From: Ooceraea biroi
Taxonomy: Eukaryota; Arthropoda; Insecta; Hymenoptera; Formicidae
Reading direction: 5' to 3'
Length of the DNA: 64,000 nt
NCBI RefSeq assembly: GCF_003672135.1
Contig: NC_039513.1
Location: forward strand, 12,685,971-12,749,970
Shown: piece after piece, positions 63,495-64,000 of the stretch
Position numbering within the stretch: the stretch's first letter is position 1
Layout: every line of letters starts with the position of its first letter
Position numbers and translations under genes: made by a program
Notes under the pieces: model-generated
Databases searched by the model: none
What the model saw: the letters and a program-made list of their open reading frames with translations, nothing else
What the model was told of the DNA's origin: nothing

Positions 63495-64000
63495 CGACAG
63501 AGAGCGGAGAACAAGAAGACAATAGATAAGTTAGCAAGATATGGATTATCGGAATAAAGTAGACTGATTTATGTCGCATTGTGTAATAAAATGTAAGTCA
63601 TTTCCTGTCAAAAGAGCGAAAACATGTAAAAACGAAGAACAGAGTGATGAATACAGCAGCGATAAATGATTAGAGATTTCAACCGATCGAAGACGGAGGG
63701 ATGAAAAGAATATACGAACGACAGCAAAGGGTAGATTCGCTGAAGAGAGGAAACGGACGGCACAAGAAAGAGGGAATGAAAGCTCGGATAAAGATATAGA
63801 TTTCTTGATATAGAATGCACTCTCAGGAGCGTGGAGCGCGAAATCCGTCCGGTGCCTCGGACGCGCCGGGGTCGCCGGGGCATAACGGTATTAATCCGAG
63901 AGTTGCAATTAATACTGATACCGCGAACGTTGCGGTAGTGCGGCACGTCGCCACGGCACCGTATCTTAGATTACGCGAAATGAGATAGCCGTGCGCGGTC

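Larger units (their letters stand above)
61306..64000. other. Unique DNA with simple repeats
   Basis: No exon is recognised up to the window edge. An ATAAA-type run is at 62519-62600 and a GA run at 63473-63494. Confidence 0.35.

Noticed and set aside
1..64000. CRISPR arrays, rRNA, tRNA, bacterial or mitochondrial inserts
   Set aside because: There are no regularly spaced repeats, no tRNA T-loop or anticodon-arm patterns, and no rRNA-like or organelle-like blocks visible by eye.

Overview
The window reads as nuclear DNA of an insect, most likely a hymenopteran and perhaps an ant. It is intron-rich and CpG-rich, has spliced exons with insect-type splice sites, a mellifera-type mariner and several TTAA-flanked DNA transposons. 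There are no operons, no ribosome-binding-site-led genes, no rRNA and no tRNA that I can see.

The only conserved protein-coding gene I can support is on the minus strand. Two exons (10580-10851 and 8202-8397) join in phase across a 2.2 kb intron. They encode the end of one EGF-like repeat, three complete ones and the start of a fifth. Order, spacing and linker residues match the N-terminal EGF1-EGF5 segment of the receptor Notch. Exons for the signal peptide and the start of EGF1 should lie at higher coordinates, and those for the rest of EGF5 onward at lower coordinates. I found none of them, so 1-8201 and a long stretch above 10851 look like large introns or flanking DNA. A GC-rich, microsatellite-rich block near 57.3-58.6 kb is a weak candidate for a first exon or promoter.

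Most of the recognisable content is mobile or palindromic DNA. (i) Two nearly identical 1209 bp elements (11604-12812 and 30568-31776) have 17 bp perfect terminal inverted repeats, TTAA target duplications, a fragment of a Mutator/Kolobok-like transposase C-terminus and a well-formed intron. (ii) Two about 720 bp fold-back elements (16817-17536 and 36586-37304) also have TTAA duplications and also begin with GGGGG. (iii) A decayed mariner lies at 25385-26682. (iv) A non-coding inverted-repeat element at 39657-40538 is full of AGGTCCTGAT-like motifs. (v) A 774 bp nearly perfect hairpin element spans 49358-50131. (vi) A 109 bp-arm inverted duplication spans 60671-60937. (vii) A three-copy 118 bp tandem repeat lies near 15.1-15.4 kb. 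Simple GA, GTGA, ATAAA and other microsatellites are scattered through the rest.

If the window lies inside the Notch transcription unit, as the two exons suggest for at least part of it, these hairpins and spliced transposons may be carried in Notch pre-mRNA. The most interesting unexplained items are the intron-bearing TTAA family, the long perfect hairpins, and a 404-codon open frame at 2866-4080 with no recognisable homology.
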